NCBI RefSeq assembly: GCF_040655075.1
Contig: NZ_JBFAJC010000040.1
Span: 35,972-99,971, forward strand
DNA length: 64,000 bases
From: Actinoallomurus sp040655075
GTDB lineage: Bacteria > Actinomycetota > Actinomycetes > Streptosporangiales > Streptosporangiaceae
Direction: 5' to 3'
Shown here: piece after piece, positions 27,960 to 36,229 of the stretch
How positions within the stretch are numbered: position 1 is the stretch's first letter
Layout of the letters: each line of letters starts with the position of its first letter
Notes under the pieces: generated by a model
Told to the model about the DNA's origin: nothing
What the model saw: the letters and a program-made list of their open reading frames with translations, nothing else
The model's database searches: none
Program-made: the position numbers and the translations under genes

Positions 27960-29404
27960 TGACACATCCGCTCGGGAACCCTCCGTCGAAGATCATCGCG
28001 GTCCACCTCAACTACCCCAGCCGGGCGAGGGAACGCGGACGGGTGCCGTCGCATCCGTCGTACTTCCTCAAGCCGCCGTCGTCCCTGTCGGGTACCAAGG
28101 AGGCGATTGTCCGGCCCGAGGGGTGCGAACTCCTCGGCTTCGAGGGCGAGATCGCGCTGGTGATCGGCTCGCGCGCCCGGCGCGTGACGCCTGAGGACGG
28201 CTGGTCGTATGTGCGCTGGGTGACCGCGGCCAACGACGCGGGCGTGTACGACCTGCGGTACGCCGACCGCGGCTCCAACGTCCGATCCAAGGGCGCCGAC
28301 GGCTTCACTCCGGTCGGGCCGCGGCTGCTGGACGCCCGTGAACTCGACCCCGCCTCCCTGCAGTTGCGCACCTGGGTCAATAGCGAGCTGGTCCAGGACG
28401 ACACCACCGACACACTGCTCTTCCCTTTCGGGCAGCTCGTCGCCGACCTGTCCCGGCAGATCACCCTGGAGCCGGGAGACGTGATCCTCACCGGCACACC
28501 GGCCGGCGCCTCCGTCGTCTTGCCAGGCGATCTGGTCGAGGTCGAGGTGAGCGGCGGCGGGCTGTCCACGGGGCGGCTGCGTAATCCGGTCGCCGCGGGG
28601 CCCGCGCTCGATTCGTACGGCGCCATGCCCCGCGTCGATCCGGCGGAGCGCGAGGCCGCGTACGGCTCGGATTACATTCCGGAGCCGCTGCTCGGCAAGG
28701 AGATCGAGGACGGGCTGCGCTCGGTCGCGGTCACCACGCTCAGCGCACAGCTGCGCAAGCGCGGTCTGCCACACATGTCGATCGACGGCGTACGTCCCAC
28801 CCTGCCGGGAACCGGCATGGTCGGCGTCGCCCACACCCTGCGCTATCTGCCACTGCGCGAGGACCTGTTCCAGCGGTACGGCAACGGCATGAACGCCCAG
28901 AAGCAGGCGATCGAGGAGCTACGCCCCGGCCATGTGCTGGTGATGGACGCCCGCCGGGACACCTCTGCCGGAACGCTGGGCGACATCCTCGCCCTGCGCG
29001 CACAACAGCGCGGTGCGGCCGGCGTGGTCACCGACGGCGGGCTGCGCGACAGCGCGGCGGTGACCGAGCTCGGGCTGCCGGTCTACCACGGCGGGGAGCA
29101 CCCGTCCGTGCTCGGCCGCCGTCACGTCCCCTGGGACACCGGTGTGCCGATCGCCTGCGGCGGCGCCCTGGTGCAGCCCGGCGACCTGCTCGTGGGGGAC
29201 GCGGACGGCGTGGTGGTCATACCACCCGAACTGGCCGGGGAGCTGATCGCCGACTGCCGTGAGCAGGAGGCACAGGAGCGGTTCATCACCGAGCAGGTGC
29301 GGGCCGGGCACGGCATCGAGGGGCTCTATCCGCTGGGTCCCCAGTGGCGTGAGCCCTATGAGCAGTGGCGCAAGCAGTACGACGTGGGAGGAGAATCCCT
29401 GTGA
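27959..29404 (+). CDS. FAH-family decarboxylase/isomerase fused to an RraA-like domain
   Basis: A 481-residue two-domain protein. Residues about 10-215 are a fumarylacetoacetate-hydrolase domain (EGEIALVIGSRARR with metal-binding Glu, VTAANDAGVYDLRYADRGSN, LEPGDVILTGTPAGASVVLP) like HpaG, which decarboxylates and isomerises the ring-cleavage intermediate. Residues about 255-460 form an RraA/HMG-aldolase-like domain with GTLGDILALRAQQRGAAG and VTDGGLRDSAA, the Arg-Asp pair that binds pyruvate/metal in class II 4-hydroxy-4-methyl-2-oxoglutarate aldolases. Canonical HpaG is a double FAH protein, so the second half is replaced here. Start ATG 27959 overlaps the hpaB stop; its own stop overlaps the next GTG by four bases. 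Confidence 0.88.
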   Translation: MTHPLGNPPSKIIAVHLNYPSRARERGRVPSHPSYFLKPPSSLSGTKEAIVRPEGCELLGFEGEIALVIGSRARRVTPEDGWSYVRWVTAANDAGVYDLRYADRGSNVRSKGADGFTPVGPRLLDARELDPASLQLRTWVNSELVQDDTTDTLLFPFGQLVADLSRQITLEPGDVILTGTPAGASVVLPGDLVEVEVSGGGLSTGRLRNPVAAGPALDSYGAMPRVDPAEREAAYGSDYIPEPLLGKEIEDGLRSVAVTTLSAQLRKRGLPHMSIDGVRPTLPGTGMVGVAHTLRYLPLREDLFQRYGNGMNAQKQAIEELRPGHVLVMDARRDTSAGTLGDILALRAQQRGAAGVVTDGGLRDSAAVTELGLPVYHGGEHPSVLGRRHVPWDTGVPIACGGALVQPGDLLVGDADGVVVIPPELAGELIADCREQEAQERFITEQVRAGHGIEGLYPLGPQWREPYEQWRKQYDVGGESL

Positions 29405-30333
29405 AGTTCCGAAGCGACCCGTCCACGATCCGCGGGTCCATCGCTCCGGTGGTCACGCCGTTCACCGCGGACGGTGCCGTCGACCACGACAGCCTGCGGG
29501 CACTGATCCGCTTCCAGCTGGAGTCCGGCTCGCACGGCATCTCGCTGGGCGGCTCGACCGGTGAGCCCAGTGCGCAGTCCGCCGCCGAGCGGATCGCGGG
29601 AATGCGCACGGTCGCGGACGAGATCGGCGACCGTGCCCCGTTCCTGCCGGGCACCGGCTCGCATAAGCTCGACGAGACCCTGGAAATCACCGCCGCCGCA
29701 CGGGAGCTGGGCGCCGACGCGGCCCTCGTCATCACGCCGTACTACGCGCGGCCCACACAAGAGGCTCTCTACCGGTGGTACGCGACGGTGGCCCGGGAGT
29801 TCCCCGACCTGCCGATCGTCGCCTACAACGTGCCCTCCCGCACCGCCGTGGACATCGCGCCGGAGACGGTGAAGCGCCTGTTCACCGACTTCGACAACTT
29901 CGTTGGGGTCAAGGAGACCACGAAGGACTTCGAGCACTTCTCGCGCGTCATGCACGCCTGCGGCCGCTCGCTCCTGGTGTGGTCCGGAATCGAATTGCTC
30001 TGCCTGCCGCTGCTGGCGCTGGGCGGCGCCGGGTTCGTGTCGGCCGTCGCCAACCTCGCGCCGACGGCCGTGGCACGGATGTACGAGCTGTGGGAGGCGG
30101 GCGATTTCGACGCCGCCCGCGATCTGCACTACCGGCTGCACCCACTGGTCGACCTGCTTTTCGTGGAGACCAACCCGGCGCCCGCGAAATGGGTGCTGCA
30201 CCAGCAGGGCCGCGTCGCCTCCCCCCACGTCCGCCCTCCTCTCATCACTCCCACCGACGCGGGTCTGGCGAAGATCCGCACACTGCTCGCCGAGGGCGGC
30301 AGTCTCACCGCACCGATCGGAGTCGTTCAGTGA
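29401..30333 (+). CDS. DapA-like aldolase of the HPA pathway (HpaI-NOT-DapA type)
   Basis: A 310-residue dihydrodipicolinate-synthase-superfamily TIM barrel. IAPVVTPFTADGAVDHDSLR, GGSTGEPSAQSAAERIAGMR and VITPYYARPTQEALYRWY precede the YNVPSRTAVDIAPE motif (catalytic Tyr) and FDNFVGVKETTKDFEHF, where Lys forms the Schiff base with pyruvate. In Gram-positive and Deinococcus hpa clusters this family (TIGR02313) replaces HpaI as 2,4-dihydroxyhept-2-ene-1,7-dioate aldolase, giving pyruvate and succinate semialdehyde. A true lysine-biosynthesis DapA is unlikely in this context. GTG 29401 and the stop at 30333 both overlap neighbours by four bases. Confidence 0.85.
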   Translation: MKFRSDPSTIRGSIAPVVTPFTADGAVDHDSLRALIRFQLESGSHGISLGGSTGEPSAQSAAERIAGMRTVADEIGDRAPFLPGTGSHKLDETLEITAAARELGADAALVITPYYARPTQEALYRWYATVAREFPDLPIVAYNVPSRTAVDIAPETVKRLFTDFDNFVGVKETTKDFEHFSRVMHACGRSLLVWSGIELLCLPLLALGGAGFVSAVANLAPTAVARMYELWEAGDFDAARDLHYRLHPLVDLLFVETNPAPAKWVLHQQGRVASPHVRPPLITPTDAGLAKIRTLLAEGGSLTAPIGVVQ

Positions 30334-31817
30334 CCATCGTCCCCGGGAGCCTGCCCTCCGTCATCCGCCACTGGATCGGCGGCGAACTTGTCGACGCGGC
30401 CGACGGCCGTACCTTCGACGTCTCCGGTCCGGTGTCCAACACCCCGTACGCGCAGGCCGCGCGCGGTTCGGCGGCCGACATCGACCGGGCCGTGCGGGCG
30501 GCGGGCGCCGCCTTCCCGGAGTGGGCCGGGCTGTCCAACCGGGCGCGCGCCGACACGCTGTGCCGCATCGCGAACGCCGTCGAGGCCTGCCATGACCGGC
30601 TCGCCACCTACGAGACGTACGACACCGGACTGCCGATCACCCAGGCACGCGGCCAGGCCCGGCGCGCCGCGGAGAACTTCCGCTACTTCGCGGACGTCAT
30701 CGTGACGCTGGGCGAGGAGGCGTTCCGGCAGGGTGAGGAACAGTTCTCCTACGTCCGGCGCACGCCGGTCGGAGTGGCCGGGCTGATCACGCCCTGGAAC
30801 ACGCCGTTCATGCTGGAGAGCTGGAAGCTGGCGCCCGCGCTGGCCTCCGGCTGCACGCTGGTGCTGAAGCCGGCCGAGTGGACACCGCTGTCCGCGTCGC
30901 TGTGGCCGGAGATCTTCGCCGCGGCGGGCGTGCCGGCCGGGACGGTGAACATCGTGCACGGCATCGGCGAGGAGGCCGGGCAGTCCCTCGTCGACCACCC
31001 GGACGTGCCGCTGATCTCCTTCACCGGCTCCACGGACACCGGCCGCCACATCATCCGCTCCAGCGCCCAGCACCTCAAGACCACGTCGATGGAGCTGGGC
31101 GGCAAGTCGCCGGCCGTCGTCTTCGCCGACGCCGATCTCGAAGCCGCCCTGGATTCGGTGGTGTTCGGGGTGTTCTCCCTCAACGGCGAGCGCTGCACGG
31201 CCGGTTCGCGGGTGCTGGTGGAGCGGCCGCTGTACGCGGAGTTCGTTCAGCGCCTCGCCGAACGTGCCGCCAACGTACGCGTCGGGCTGCCGTCCGACCC
31301 GGCGACCGAGGTGGGTGCACTCGTCCACGCGGAGCACTACGAACGCGTCCTGAACTACGTCGAGATCGGCAAGAAGGAGGCTCGCCTCGTCACGGGCGGC
31401 TCCCGGCCCGACCACCTGAGCGAGGGCAACTACCTCCAGCCGACCGTCTTCGCCGACGTGCCCCGCGACGCCCGCATTTTCCAGGAGGAGATCTTCGGCC
31501 CGGTCGTCGCCGTCGCCCCCTTCGACGACGAGGCCGAGGCGATCGAACTCGCCAACGCGACCCGGTACGGCCTCGCCGCCTACATCTGGACCTCCGAACT
31601 CAAGCGCGGACACCGCATCGCCCATGCCGTCGAGTCCGGCATGGTCTGGATCAACTCCCACAACGTCCGTGACCTGCGCACCCCCTTCGGCGGGGTCAAG
31701 GACTCCGGCGTCGGCCGCGAGGGCGGCGCCCACTCCATCGACTTCTACACGGACTCCAAAATCGTCCATGTCGCCCTCGGCGACGTCCACACCCCCCGTT
31801 TTGGCGCTGCCTCATGA
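30330..31817 (+). CDS. hpaE: 5-carboxymethyl-2-hydroxymuconate semialdehyde dehydrogenase
   Basis: A 495-residue NAD-dependent aldehyde dehydrogenase. It has GLITPWNTPFMLESWKLAPA with the conserved Asn, KPAEWTPLSA (cofactor lysine), the FTGSTDTGRHI nucleotide loop, the general-base Glu in TTSMELGGKSPAVVF and the nucleophile in FSLNGERCTAGSRVLVERP. It oxidises the aldehyde produced by HpaD to the dicarboxylate. GTG 30330 overlaps the aldolase stop; the stop overlaps hpaD's ATG (31814). Confidence 0.9.
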   Translation: MTIVPGSLPSVIRHWIGGELVDAADGRTFDVSGPVSNTPYAQAARGSAADIDRAVRAAGAAFPEWAGLSNRARADTLCRIANAVEACHDRLATYETYDTGLPITQARGQARRAAENFRYFADVIVTLGEEAFRQGEEQFSYVRRTPVGVAGLITPWNTPFMLESWKLAPALASGCTLVLKPAEWTPLSASLWPEIFAAAGVPAGTVNIVHGIGEEAGQSLVDHPDVPLISFTGSTDTGRHIIRSSAQHLKTTSMELGGKSPAVVFADADLEAALDSVVFGVFSLNGERCTAGSRVLVERPLYAEFVQRLAERAANVRVGLPSDPATEVGALVHAEHYERVLNYVEIGKKEARLVTGGSRPDHLSEGNYLQPTVFADVPRDARIFQEEIFGPVVAVAPFDDEAEAIELANATRYGLAAYIWTSELKRGHRIAHAVESGMVWINSHNVRDLRTPFGGVKDSGVGREGGAHSIDFYTDSKIVHVALGDVHTPRFGAAS

Positions 31818-32809
31818 ACGCACCTGATGTCGTCCGGTCCGCGTACGCCCAGCTCGCCGTCACCGACCTTGGCGCCGCCCGCTGGTTCTGGGTCGACATG
31901 CTCGGCTTCTACGTCCAGTACGAGGACTCCGGCTCCCTCTATCTACGCGGAACCGACGAGCTGACCCACCACTCGCTGGTCCTGCGCAAAGGCGAGATCG
32001 TGGCCCTCGACCACATCGCCTACCGGGTCCGCACCCCCGAGGACGTCGACAAGGCGGAGCGGTTCTTCACCGAACTCGGCCGCCCGGTAAGGCGATTGAA
32101 GAAGGGAGAGGGGACGCGCGGCATCGGTGACGCGGTGCGGGTGATCGACCCGCTGGGCTTCCCGGTCGAGTTCTTCTACGAGATCGAGCGCGCCGAGCGC
32201 CTCATCCAGCGCTACGACATCCGGCATGGCGCCGAGATCGCCCGCCTGGACCACTTCAACATCTGCACCCCGGACATACCCGCCGGCTACGCCCACTACA
32301 AGTCGCTGGGCTTCGGCTGCTCGGAGACCATCGAGGGCGACGAGCACGAGCTGTACGCCGCCTGGATGTACCGCAAGCAGACCGTGCACGACGTGGCCTT
32401 CACCGGCGGCGCCGGCCCTCGCCTGCACCACCTCGGCCTCGCCACCCACGAGTCCCACCAAGTCCTGCGCACCGCCGACCTGTTCGGCGCGGTGCGCAAG
32501 GAGCACCACATCGAGCGCGGCCCGGGACGGCACGGCGTCTCCAATGCCTTCTACGTCTACCTCCGCGACCCGGACGGCCACCGCGTGGAGATCTACACCT
32601 CCGACTACTACACCGGCGACCCCGACCACGAGACGTACCGCTGGAACGTCCACGACGACCGCCGCCGCGACTTCTGGGGCAACGCCGTCATCGAGTCCTG
32701 GTACAAGGAGGCCACTCCGGTCCTCGACCTCGACGGCCGTCCGCAGCTCGTCTCCGACGCCCTCCTCGACGAGGCAGCCATCCAGGTCGGCGCCGACGGC
32801 CTCGGCTGA
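31814..32809 (+). CDS. hpaD: Homoprotocatechuate (3,4-dihydroxyphenylacetate) 2,3-dioxygenase
   Basis: A 331-residue type I extradiol dioxygenase of the VOC fold. The facial triad is His147 (ARLDHFNIC), His206 (PRLHHLGLATHE) and Glu259 (GHRVEIYTSDYY). Its spacing is identical to His155/His214/Glu267 of the Brevibacterium fuscum enzyme. The acid-base His192 (VHDVAF), Asn149, Arg235 and Tyr249 also fall at the matching positions. It cleaves the catechol ring meta to give 5-carboxymethyl-2-hydroxymuconate semialdehyde. It is the last gene of the operon, with a strong hairpin eight bases after its stop. Confidence 0.94.
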   Translation: MNAPDVVRSAYAQLAVTDLGAARWFWVDMLGFYVQYEDSGSLYLRGTDELTHHSLVLRKGEIVALDHIAYRVRTPEDVDKAERFFTELGRPVRRLKKGEGTRGIGDAVRVIDPLGFPVEFFYEIERAERLIQRYDIRHGAEIARLDHFNICTPDIPAGYAHYKSLGFGCSETIEGDEHELYAAWMYRKQTVHDVAFTGGAGPRLHHLGLATHESHQVLRTADLFGAVRKEHHIERGPGRHGVSNAFYVYLRDPDGHRVEIYTSDYYTGDPDHETYRWNVHDDRRRDFWGNAVIESWYKEATPVLDLDGRPQLVSDALLDEAAIQVGADGLG

Positions 32810-32816
32810 GTCTCCC

Positions 32817-32837
32817 GGGCCCCGAAGCTCGGGGCCC
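32817..32837 (+). terminator. Terminator of the hpa operon
   Basis: GGGCCCCGA (32817-32825), loop AGC, TCGGGGCCC (32829-32837) gives a perfect 9-bp all-GC-rich stem followed by TCTTCC. It ends the six-gene transcript just before a truncated regulator gene. Confidence 0.8.
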
Positions 32838-32858
32838 TCTTCCACACAGGAGAGCACG

Positions 32859-33215
32859 ATGCGTTCAGTGACGACACCTCAGGACGACACGTCCGCTGGA
32901 CGCTTCGAATTCTGGCGCGAGGTCGTCCGCCGGAGCTTCGTGCCCATGGAAGCCGTACCGTGCGAGACGTCCGACTTCCACGCTTCGCTTCATACCTCCC
33001 ACCTCGGTGCCGTGCAGGTGTCGGTCGTGACCGCGCAGCCGCACGGTGTCACCCATACCTCTGGGCGCATCGCCTCCGACCAGCCCGACTTCGTCAAGGT
33101 GAGTCTGCAACTGGCCGGGCGCTGCCGCCTGGTCCAGGGGGACCGCCAGGCCCTGCTGGCCCCGACGGGGCCGGATATCTCTCGCCGTCCGAGACCCGGT
33201 AGCGGGTATCTTTGA
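32859..33215 (+). pseudogene. AraC-type regulator, N-terminal half only
   Basis: ATG 32859 (RBS AGGAGAG) opens a frame reading GRFEFWREVVRRSFVPMEAV and HLGAVQVSVVTAQPHGVTHT, the AraC_binding_2 N-terminal domain used by NahR/FeaR-like activators. The homology fades after VKVSLQLAGRCRLVQGDRQA near 33150 and the frame stops at 33215, so the DNA-binding half is missing. It was probably the hpa activator, cut when the adjacent island entered. The divergent AraC at 24223-25161 is of the same type and could compensate. Confidence 0.75.
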
Positions 33216-33309
33216 TGACGACCGAGCTTGCCGGCGTGCCTAGGCTCGATGATCTGACCGTTGACCATGGTTCGGCCCCGTGAAGGGACCGAACGTCACC
33301 AGCGTGCTA

Positions 33310-33520
33310 GGCCATCCCCGCAGACACGGGGCCGGCTACTCCGTGCCGATCACGAAATTGACCGGGCCCGGACCGTCCCGCGCGGGCGCGCGGGGCCGAC
33401 CAGCGCGGCGCTTTCGGTATCGAAGCGAGCGCGGAGCCATCCCCGCCCGGGGATGGCTCCGGGGCTTGGGAGACTCCCAGCCTTCAGGGCTGCGTCGGCC
33501 TCGTGCCTGCAGGGATGGCC
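33310..33520. repeat. Degenerate CRISPR-like repeats (type I-E resemblance)
   Basis: Four stem-bearing units occur at about 61-63 base intervals: 33310-33338, 33370-33401, 33433-33460 and 33491-33520. Read on the minus strand, units 1 and 2 follow the pattern G[T/C]CGGCCCCG...GGGA[T/C]GG[T/C]CC, close to 29-nt type I-E repeats of actinomycetes. Unit 4 matches unit 1 at 23 of 27 positions but in the opposite orientation, and unit 3 is nearly palindromic (GGAGCCATCCCCG/CGGGGATGGCTCC). Period and stems fit a decayed array; the inversion and variation argue against a functional one. No cas genes are present. The rest of 33216-33714 has no gene I can name. Confidence 0.35.
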
Positions 33521-33714
33521 CCGGGTGAACGGCTCATGAGCGACGGGGGCCAGTCGATCGGCGACCACCGCGCCTCACAGGAGGAGCGCCCAGCCCACGT
33601 AGATGGCATGCGAACAGCCAACCTTGATAAGTCGCGGCGGTCGTATCTACGTGGCGCCTCGTGGTCGAGCATGCCAGGACCGTGTTCATACGACACTGCG
33701 CCCGGTGGTGTTGG

Positions 33715-34770
33715 TCAATGAGGAAAGGTGAGGAGTGCGGCGGTGTTTTCGGCGGCGTCGCGGGCGAGGTGAGGGTAGACGCTGGTGTAGGTGTCGCGGG
33801 TGTAGGCGCTGGTGACGTGGCCGAGGGTGTGCTGGACGATTTTGATGTCGACACCGGCGGCGAGCATCAGGGACGCGGCTCCGTGGCGCAGGTCGTGCAG
33901 TCGGATCGGTGGGAGCCCGGCGTCGAAGGCCAGCCATTGGAGCTGGTCGGTGACGTATGCGGGGTGTAGCGGCTGGCCGGTCTCGTCGGTGAAGAAGGAC
34001 TCCGATTCCCCCAGGCCGGCGGCGAGACGTTCCCGGTTCTGCCTGGCCTGATGGGTGCGCAGGATTTTGATCGTGTCGGTGTCGAGTTCGATGATGCGGT
34101 CGCCGGCGTCGGTTTTGGGTTTGCCGTGGCGGGGGTTCCACCCGCGCTGGGTGATCTGCCAGTTGATCCCGATGGCGCCGTTCTTCAGGTCGACGTCGGG
34201 TTTGCGGATGACGTCGTTGTACTCCTCGATCCCGTCGAACATCTCAGCGATGTCGACGACCCGCAGTTCCTCGACGGGGATGTGCCCGAGGTACGGCTTC
34301 AGATACAGGCGGACGTCGCTGGCGTAGCGGTCCCGGGTGCCCTCGCTGATCTTCTTCTTGCCAGCCAGCCAGATGTCGAGCCAGTCACTGAGCAAGATCT
34401 TGCGGTTCAGCTGCTGGCCGGTGCGGACCTTACGGCAGACGGTCTCAGCGTTGGGCAGTTTCCGGGTCTTCTTGATCGTCTCGACGATCAAGTCAGCGAC
34501 CTTGATCTGTGTCTGGTGGTCCGGGGAGATGCCGAGAAGCTCGGTGATCTGGATGATCTCCTTGTCGGCTTCATCTTGGGAGCTGAATCCCGCGCGCGAC
34601 AGCAGGTTGCGGCGCCTGCCGTCGGCTTTCGGGGGGAGTTCGAGTTGGTAGGACCAGGTGCCGTGGTGCAGGCTCCACTTGCCGCCTCCACCCGACCCGG
34701 GGCGCTCCAATTCGGCCTGCGCCTCGGACTTCGCGAGTACTACCCCGAAGACGAGAAACACCCGCTCCAC
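33715..34770 (-). pseudogene. Tyrosine recombinase (integrase) with internal deletion
   Basis: The 351-codon frame has the SAM-like core-binding region (LLSDWLDIWLAGKKKISEGT, RYASDVRLYLKPYLGHIPVE) and the C-terminal catalytic part with HxxR (PIRLHDLRHGAASLMLAAG), the second His (IVQHTLGHVTSAYTRD) and the Tyr nucleophile (DTYTSVYPHLA). Between MFDGIEEYNDVIRKP and DVDLKNGAIGINWQITQ roughly 100-130 residues are missing, including the segment with the first catalytic Arg (usually RxGExxGLRW). The N-terminus also looks replaced before HHGTWSYQLELPP. It is of the pSAM2/actinomycete ICE type and should be inactive. Confidence 0.75.
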
Positions 34771-35055
34771 CTATGGGCCGACCACCACGCCGCCCAGCCT
34801 CATATGAGGCCAACGACATTCCCCCAACGCCGCCTGAAGAACACCGACGGCACACCACCCGCACCCTCGACACGGGCACTACGCAAGCGCCACCAGGCGG
34901 CCCGCTACTTCGCCAAGAAGCGCTACGCCGCCAACACCCTGATCTATCACCACCACACCAACGCGCCCGTGATCGAGACCTACTACCCCCAGCCCGGCCC
35001 ATACGCCCGCCAACGCGCCAGACTTGCCGCCGAAAGCGCCGCGGACTCCGGATAG
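34728..35055 (+). pseudogene. C-terminal fragment of an unknown protein
   Basis: A frame with actinomycete-like codon use reads YYPEDEKHPLHLWADHHAAQ, then RALRKRHQAARYFAKKRYAA and VIETYYPQPGPYARQRARLA, stopping at 35055. There is no start: upstream it overlaps, antisense, the suspicious N-terminus of the integrase. The Tyr/His-rich, basic composition matches no family I know. It is probably the tail of a gene cut by the same rearrangement that damaged the integrase. Confidence 0.35.
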
Positions 35056-35231
35056 GCATCTCCGCCTTTCCCGGGTGCTAGCGGACACTGAAAAGTGCTG
35101 GTAGGCGGAAAGCCGGGCTAGGCGGTCGTCTGGTGAAGTCGTCCTCTTCGCAGATTTATATAGGGGAAATGCGGCCGGGGCAATTGCAACAGTCGCACAA
35201 GTAAAGACTCCGGATGTGGCCGTGTTGGCCG

Positions 35232-36167
35232 TTACTGCACTGGTCTTGCTATCGGGATGACGTCAGCATTGGAGGGCGCGGCGAGTATACGCTTGAGATA
35301 GGATGAGTAGGCGTGGAGCTTCTGTGAGACGAACGCCCCCGTTCCGAGCGCGGGACTCGAATCCACGTTAAGCACGTACCATCGCCCAGTAGTCCAGTTC
35401 TGTATTAGCTTTATTCCCGCGACTTCGAATCCGGTAAGGGAAGCCGCTCGAACGGCGAGCTTCATGGCAACTGGATCGAATTCGTCAGGAGCAAGGAGAA
35501 CCGTGCGCCCACTTTGCGCCGTGTTGGTCGGATAAAGACTCTCAGTGCCTGTCAGCTGCATGGCTATCGACGCTTGGCCGCCGAACACCAGAAAACGGAT
35601 CGTCGTGTCGTTGGGGATGAACTCCTGGGCCAGGAATCTATTCGCCCGTGCATGGCCCTGCAGATGCTTGATCAGATCATCCTCATGACTGATCAAGTAA
35701 TTCGATCGTCCGCCACTCGCGCTCATCGACTTGAGAACAAACGGCAGTCCGAGTTTTTCTGCGAGATCAGCATAAGAGCTGGCGAGGAGCTTGGGCGAGC
35801 GGTATACGGTCATTGGAATCGATAGGCCGGCCTGGGCGAGCCGCACGTACTGGAAGAGTTTTGTCGGTGCCCCAATACCAGACACGTTGATCGCGGGCAC
35901 CTTGCGGGTCTGCAGGTAGTCTGCCATCGCGGTGAGAAGCGCCGCCGTCGGACTCGGATATTCCACGACTTGCACCAAGCCGAAGTCGGCAAGATCGCGT
36001 TCACTGACCGTCTCGTAAAGGCGCACGCCACCGGTACCAATCGTGAATGCCAATTCATCCACGCTTCGGAACACAGCATCGACGTCGTCCGCCAGAATAG
36101 GCGCAGACTCTTCCTTTTCCGGCAAGAGCGATGATCCGTTTATAATCAACGCGGACCGTGCGGGCAT
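35232..36167 (-). CDS. ATP-grasp ligase (RimK-like) paired with a Pup-like protein
   Basis: A 311-residue ATP-grasp enzyme. N-terminal pre-ATP-grasp region MPARSALIINGSSLLPEKEE; ATP-grasp core with VPAINVSGIGAPTKLFQYVR, LAEKLGLPFVLKSMSASGGR (nucleotide-binding Lys and Gly/Ser-rich loop), FLAQEFIPNDTTIRFLVFGG (adenine hinge and Arg), and the metal-site strand GRWYVLNVDSSPALGTGAFV. The usual ExN metal pair appears as NxD. It resembles RimK, MvdD and LysX-type peptide ligases, which join a carboxylate to an amine through an acyl-phosphate. The ATG at 36167 is preceded by AAGGAG; a GTG at 36179 would sit directly on the RBS. It lies 62 bases behind the Pup-like gene in lower-GC DNA. Modification of that small protein is my inference. 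Confidence 0.8.
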   Translation of the reverse strand: MPARSALIINGSSLLPEKEESAPILADDVDAVFRSVDELAFTIGTGGVRLYETVSERDLADFGLVQVVEYPSPTAALLTAMADYLQTRKVPAINVSGIGAPTKLFQYVRLAQAGLSIPMTVYRSPKLLASSYADLAEKLGLPFVLKSMSASGGRSNYLISHEDDLIKHLQGHARANRFLAQEFIPNDTTIRFLVFGGQASIAMQLTGTESLYPTNTAQSGRTVLLAPDEFDPVAMKLAVRAASLTGFEVAGIKLIQNWTTGRWYVLNVDSSPALGTGAFVSQKLHAYSSYLKRILAAPSNADVIPIARPVQ

Positions 36168-36229
36168 CGCAAACGTCACTCCTTTCGAAATGTGATGGAT
36201 TTACGGTTTCGGCCCTGCCGGTCGGGCGG

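Noticed and set aside
29401..30333. Annotation as lysine-biosynthesis DapA
   Set aside because: The gene overlaps hpa genes on both sides and the DapA superfamily includes pathway aldolases, so the catabolic role is far more likely.
33433..33460. Palindrome considered as a simple transcription terminator
   Set aside because: A terminator for the truncated AraC gene is possible, but the shared motif and spacing with three other units favour a repeat element; left as uncertain.
34051..34727. Plus-strand frame antisense to the integrase
   Set aside because: It runs through the conserved integrase domains on the other strand and has no protein-like features before about 34728.
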